Shown here: piece by piece, positions 7,424 through 9,891 of the stretch
Layout of the letters: the number at the start of each line of letters is the position of its first letter
Numbering within the stretch: position 1 is the stretch's first letter
Assembly (NCBI GenBank): GCA_023230665.1
Contig: JALNWY010000111.1
Span: 1-9,891 of the forward strand
DNA from: Deltaproteobacteria bacterium
GTDB lineage: Bacteria > Desulfobacterota > Desulfomonilia > UBA1062
DNA length: 9,891 bases
Direction of reading: 5' to 3'
The notes under the pieces: model-generated
What the model was told of the DNA's origin: nothing
What the model saw: the letters and a program-made list of their open reading frames with translations, nothing else
The model's database searches: none
Position numbers and translations under genes: made by a program

Positions 7424-8324
7424 GCTGGGAGTGGCCCTGGGCGGGGGAGGGGTGCGCGGGCTTGCCAATATCGGGGTCCTGCAGGCGCTCTTTGATGCCG
7501 GCATCGTGCCCGACATGGTCACGGGCACGAGCATGGGCGCCATTGTGGGCGCCCTCTATGCCGCCACCCTGGATATCAAAAAAACCCGCGAGATCGTCTG
7601 CAGTACGCTCGGCTCGGAAGACTTTCAGAAAAAGGCCCGGCGCCTCGCTTCGTCGGATGACGAGCAGGGGCTCTTCGACCAGATCTATGGCACGGCCCGC
7701 AAGGGCTATCTGTTCTACCGGTTTTTGTTCATGAAGTCCACGATCCCGGCCGGAGTCTTCTTTGCCGGGATGGACGAATTCGTTCCGGACAAGGACTTTT
7801 CAGAGCTCAGGCTGCCCTTTGCCTGCATGGCCCTGGACATTGTATCCGGATATCCCGGGATCCTGCGCTCAGGCTCTGTCCGGCAGGCGGTCCGCGCATC
7901 GAGCTCGGTGCCGGGCATGCTGCCGCCGGTGGAGATCGGGCGGGGCAGGTATGTGGACGGCGGCTGGGCTGAGCGGGTTCCGGTGTCTGCGGCCAGGTTT
8001 CTCGGCGCGGACTTCGTGCTCGGGGTCGATGTGTCGCGCGAGGCCGCGGCCTTGGAGTATGACGAACAGATCAGAAACAGCATGGACGTGCTCTTCCGCG
8101 CGGACGACATTGCTCGTGCCCTGATGAACACGCTGCGCATACGCGAGGCCGACTTCGTGGTCTACCCCGAGGTGGGCGATGCCCAGTGGTCGGATTTCGA
8201 CAATGTCGAAGAGTATATCGCGGCGGGCTACCAGGCCGCGGCCCGGGCCGTGCCCGCTCTGAAAAAGGCGTTGCGGACGGCGAGGATCAAGAGGTTTCTG
8301 TGGAAAAGGCGCTCGATATCATAG
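7413..8324 (+). CDS. Patatin-like phospholipase (RssA/YchK-like)
   Basis: A protein of 303 residues with the full set of patatin signatures: the oxyanion-hole loop GGGGVRG (residues 10-16), the nucleophile elbow GTSMG with Ser40, and the DGG motif with Asp182 completing the Ser-Asp dyad. Such enzymes hydrolyse acyl esters of lipids. There is no signal peptide or membrane segment, so it probably acts in the cytoplasm or at the inner membrane face, like the stand-alone short patatins of bacteria. The ATG lies inside the end of selA (11-bp overlap) with a poor GAGG ribosome site, which points to translational coupling. The end overlaps the next gene by 25 bp if that gene starts at 8300. Substrate and any link to selenium metabolism are unknown; the linkage may be just operon packing. 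Confidence 0.93.
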   Translation: MGFKLGVALGGGGVRGLANIGVLQALFDAGIVPDMVTGTSMGAIVGALYAATLDIKKTREIVCSTLGSEDFQKKARRLASSDDEQGLFDQIYGTARKGYLFYRFLFMKSTIPAGVFFAGMDEFVPDKDFSELRLPFACMALDIVSGYPGILRSGSVRQAVRASSSVPGMLPPVEIGRGRYVDGGWAERVPVSAARFLGADFVLGVDVSREAAALEYDEQIRNSMDVLFRADDIARALMNTLRIREADFVVYPEVGDAQWSDFDNVEEYIAAGYQAAARAVPALKKALRTARIKRFLWKRRSIS

Positions 8325-9265
8325 TCGAGAGCGGGCAGGAAGACGCCCGGCTCGATGTCTTTCTCTCCCGCAGCCTGGGCGTCACCCGAACATGCGCGGC
8401 GCGCGCCGTCGAAAAAGGCCGGGCCCTGGTGGACGGCAGAGAGAGGAAACCCTCGTTCAGGCTGAAAGCAGGCATGCGGGTCGAGGCGGAGATCGCCGGG
8501 GAAAAAAAGGCCGGCACCTGCCTTGAGGCGGTGGACATTCCCTTGAACATCCTCTACGAGGACCAGGACATCGTCGTGGTGGACAAGCCCGCAGGGCTGG
8601 TGGTCCATCCCGGGGCCGGAGTGAACAGGACCACCCTGGTGCACGCGCTCCTGCACCGATATCCCGAGATCGAAAGGGTGGGGAGCCCGGACAGGCCCGG
8701 GATCGTGCACCGACTCGACAAGCTGACCTCGGGGGTCATGGTGGTCGCCCGCTCGCCGGGGGCGTATGACGCCTTGGTCACGGCCTTTAAGGAGCACCGG
8801 CATACCCGTGTGTATCAGGCGATCTGCTATGGCCGCATGGATGAGCAGAGCGGACGGATCGAGACCTTCATGGACCGCCACCCCAAAGACCGGAAAAAGA
8901 TGAGTTCCAAGGTTGCGCAGGGCAGGCAGGCCGTCACCGACTGGCAGGTAATCAGGCAGTGGAGCCGGTTCAGCTTTCTGGAGCTGAAGCTCCAGACCGG
9001 CAGGACCCACCAGATCCGGGTGCACCTGGCCGACATGGGCCACCCGGTGGCGGGCGACCCCGAGTATGGCGGCAGGAGGCGGGCCAACACCATCACCGAT
9101 CCTGTGGTCAGGTCCCGGGTAGGGAAGCTGGGCAGGCAGATGCTCCATGCCTGGAAACTGGGAATCACCCATCCGGGAACAGGGCAGCAGATGGAGTTCA
9201 CCTCCGAAACACCCGAAGACATGAAAGCCCTCGCGGCCCTGCTGGACCAACGCCAGGCGTGCTGA
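8300..9265 (+). CDS. RluA/RluD-family 23S rRNA pseudouridine synthase
   Basis: A protein of 321 residues, close to the length of RluD. An S4 RNA-binding domain comes first (RLDVFLSRSLGVTRTCAARAV, about residues 17-37, through RLKAGMRVEAEI). The catalytic domain follows with VVDKPAGLVVHPG and the active-site motif GIVHRLDKLTSG, where Asp140 is the catalytic aspartate. Next come FLELKLQTGRTHQIRVHLA and GHPVAGDPEYGG, both diagnostic for the family. It converts uridine to pseudouridine in RNA, most likely in 23S rRNA; the exact sites cannot be read. The Leu after HRLDK replaces the common Asp or Glu, a tolerated position. I chose GTG at 8300 because GAGG lies 5 nt upstream and the S4 domain follows directly. 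The frame is open further upstream, but that part overlaps the patatin gene. Last gene of the selA operon. Confidence 0.95.
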   Translation: MEKALDIIVESGQEDARLDVFLSRSLGVTRTCAARAVEKGRALVDGRERKPSFRLKAGMRVEAEIAGEKKAGTCLEAVDIPLNILYEDQDIVVVDKPAGLVVHPGAGVNRTTLVHALLHRYPEIERVGSPDRPGIVHRLDKLTSGVMVVARSPGAYDALVTAFKEHRHTRVYQAICYGRMDEQSGRIETFMDRHPKDRKKMSSKVAQGRQAVTDWQVIRQWSRFSFLELKLQTGRTHQIRVHLADMGHPVAGDPEYGGRRRANTITDPVVRSRVGKLGRQMLHAWKLGITHPGTGQQMEFTSETPEDMKALAALLDQRQAC

Positions 9266-9285
9266 CGCACAGCCGGAGCGCCGAG

Positions 9286-9306
9286 CCCCGAGGATGCGCC
9301 TCGGGG
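9286..9306. repeat. Perfect 8-bp hairpin downstream of the pseudouridine synthase gene
   Basis: CCCCGAGG (9286-9293) and CCTCGGGG (9299-9306) flank the loop ATGCG, 20 bp after the stop codon at 9265. The stem is strong and GC-rich. No T run follows, so if it terminates transcription it does so in a non-canonical way or protects the mRNA 3' end. Confidence 0.6.
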
Positions 9307-9321
9307 AGTCGTGGAGTCAGG

Positions 9322-9354
9322 TCAACAGATGACACTCCCGGTGTCATTTGTTGA
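9322..9354. repeat. 14-bp stem-loop, second of a tandem pair
   Basis: Bases 9322-9335 pair with 9341-9354 around the loop TCCCG. Thirteen pairs are Watson-Crick and one is G-U (9328 with 9348). The core ATGACAC/GTGTCAT is perfectly symmetrical, so it could also be a binding site for a dimeric regulator. An alternative lower stem pairs GGTC (9320-9323) with GACC (9355-9358). No T run follows. It lies 15 bp after the first hairpin. Confidence 0.65.
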
Positions 9355-9466
9355 GACCCCAATCCGACCTTAGGGGCCCCGGACGGAAAGGGGGCAGGCG
9401 AAAACGAACGATCCTCCGCAGATATTATTCAATAAACGATATAAACCTGGTGTAAGGGAAAAAGAA

Positions 9467-9496
9467 TTGACAATTTTATCTGCCATGTTTGATTAT
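9467..9496 (+). promoter_or_regulatory. Sigma-70-type promoter for the DUF721 gene
   Basis: A perfect TTGACA (9467-9472) is followed after 18 bp by GATTAT (9491-9496), four of six matches to the -10 consensus. The upstream 40 bp are AT-rich (TATTATTCAATAAACGATATAAA), in contrast to the GC-rich surroundings, like an UP element. The expected transcription start, 6-8 bp after the -10 box, falls on or next to the ATG at 9503. Confidence 0.6.
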
Positions 9497-9502
9497 ACGC
9501 GT

Positions 9503-9891
9503 ATGCAAAGACTCTCAGACATTCTCAACAGGAAACGCTGGGGATTCGGCAAGATCATCAAGATCCGCGACCTGTGGACAGAGATCGCCGGAGACGTGCT
9601 GGCAGCCCACACCGAGCCGGTCCATCTCAAGGGCGGGACCCTCGCGGTCATCTGCGACTCGCCGGCATGGGTTCAGCAGATGGGGATTCTCGGGCCGGCC
9701 GTGGCCGAAAAGGTGCACAAGGTGGCCAGGATCAGGGTGGACAAGGTCGAGGCAAGGTTCTCTCTGAACAGCCGTCCGTATCAGAAGCGGATGCCTGCAA
9801 AACGGCCCGTGGTGAAGCTGAACATCGATCCGGAAGACGTGAAGCAGATCAAGGACCCGAAGCTCAGAAAAGCAGTGATGCAGCTCATCGA
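9503..9891 (+). CDS. DUF721/DciA-like protein, 3' end cut by window
   Basis: The frame is open from ATG 9503 to the window edge (129 complete codons) without a stop. The N-terminal 90 or so residues have the DUF721 pattern: RLSDILNRKRWG, then LWTEIAGDVLAAHTEPVHLK, then GTLAVICDSPAWVQQMGIL. This fold (related to KH domains) is found in DciA, which helps load the DnaB replicative helicase in most bacteria lacking DnaC. Members outside the best-studied groups are often annotated only as DUF721, so the helicase role is likely but not shown. The tail from about residue 95 is basic and could bind DNA. Neither ATG 9503 nor the in-frame ATG 9485 has a ribosome site; 9503 fits the promoter position better. 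Confidence 0.82.
   Translation, partial: MQRLSDILNRKRWGFGKIIKIRDLWTEIAGDVLAAHTEPVHLKGGTLAVICDSPAWVQQMGILGPAVAEKVHKVARIRVDKVEARFSLNSRPYQKRMPAKRPVVKLNIDPEDVKQIKDPKLRKAVMQLI

Noticed and set aside
6230..7543. 437-codon open frame on the minus strand opposite selA and the patatin gene
   Set aside because: selA has all its family motifs in the plus frame. The minus translation is His, Gly and Pro rich and resembles no protein.
8186..8299. Upstream extension of the pseudouridine synthase gene
   Set aside because: It would overlap the conserved patatin gene by 139 bp and adds a low-complexity Gly/Arg-rich tail before the S4 domain; GTG 8300 has a ribosome site.
9373..9380. GGGGCCCC palindrome
   Set aside because: A short GC-only palindrome is expected by chance in this base composition, and nothing around it extends the pairing.
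9489..9767. 92-codon frame overlapping the DUF721 gene
   Set aside because: It is Ser and Arg rich and out of frame with the DUF721 motifs, which continue past its end to the window edge.

Overview
The window is GC-rich, densely packed bacterial DNA. Its gene content (selA, a DUF721/DciA-like gene, a methyltransferase/family-2 glycosyltransferase fusion and a TMTC-like TPR membrane protein) suggests a Desulfobacterota (former deltaproteobacterial) anaerobe. That placement rests on gene families alone, with no rRNA or species-specific marker, and is only moderately secure.

Left part (1-4804, + strand): a surface-glycan or lipid-modification cluster. It holds the 3' end of a bifunctional SAM methyltransferase/GT2 glycosyltransferase (cut by the window edge), two stand-alone class I SAM methyltransferases, and a 697-residue polytopic membrane protein with C-terminal TPR repeats that resembles the GT-C-type TMTC family. 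Gaps are short (9 bp, then 113 bp with a possible promoter, then 4 bp), so this is one or two operons. The genes could build, methylate and transfer a glycan, but the substrate cannot be read from sequence.

Middle (4805-6061): a convergent minus-strand gene of unknown function with a possible HEPN-type R-x4-H motif, then about 355 bp with no confident gene. This gap holds palindromes, a large imperfect stem-loop and a speculative plus-strand reading frame with in-frame UGA codons just ahead of selA.

Right part (6062-9265, + strand): selA, a patatin-like lipase and an RluA/RluD-type pseudouridine synthase overlap each other by 11 and 25 bp and are very likely co-transcribed. selA means the organism makes selenoproteins. 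selB and tRNA-Sec are not in the window.

End (9266-9891): a 237-bp gap with two strong tandem hairpins and a good sigma-70-like promoter, followed by the 5' part of a DUF721/DciA-like gene. Its best ATG sits where transcription is expected to start, so leaderless translation is possible. I found no CRISPR array, insertion sequence, rRNA or tRNA. The best leads for novelty are the UGA-containing frame beside selA, the possible solitary HEPN protein and the tandem hairpins; none is proven.
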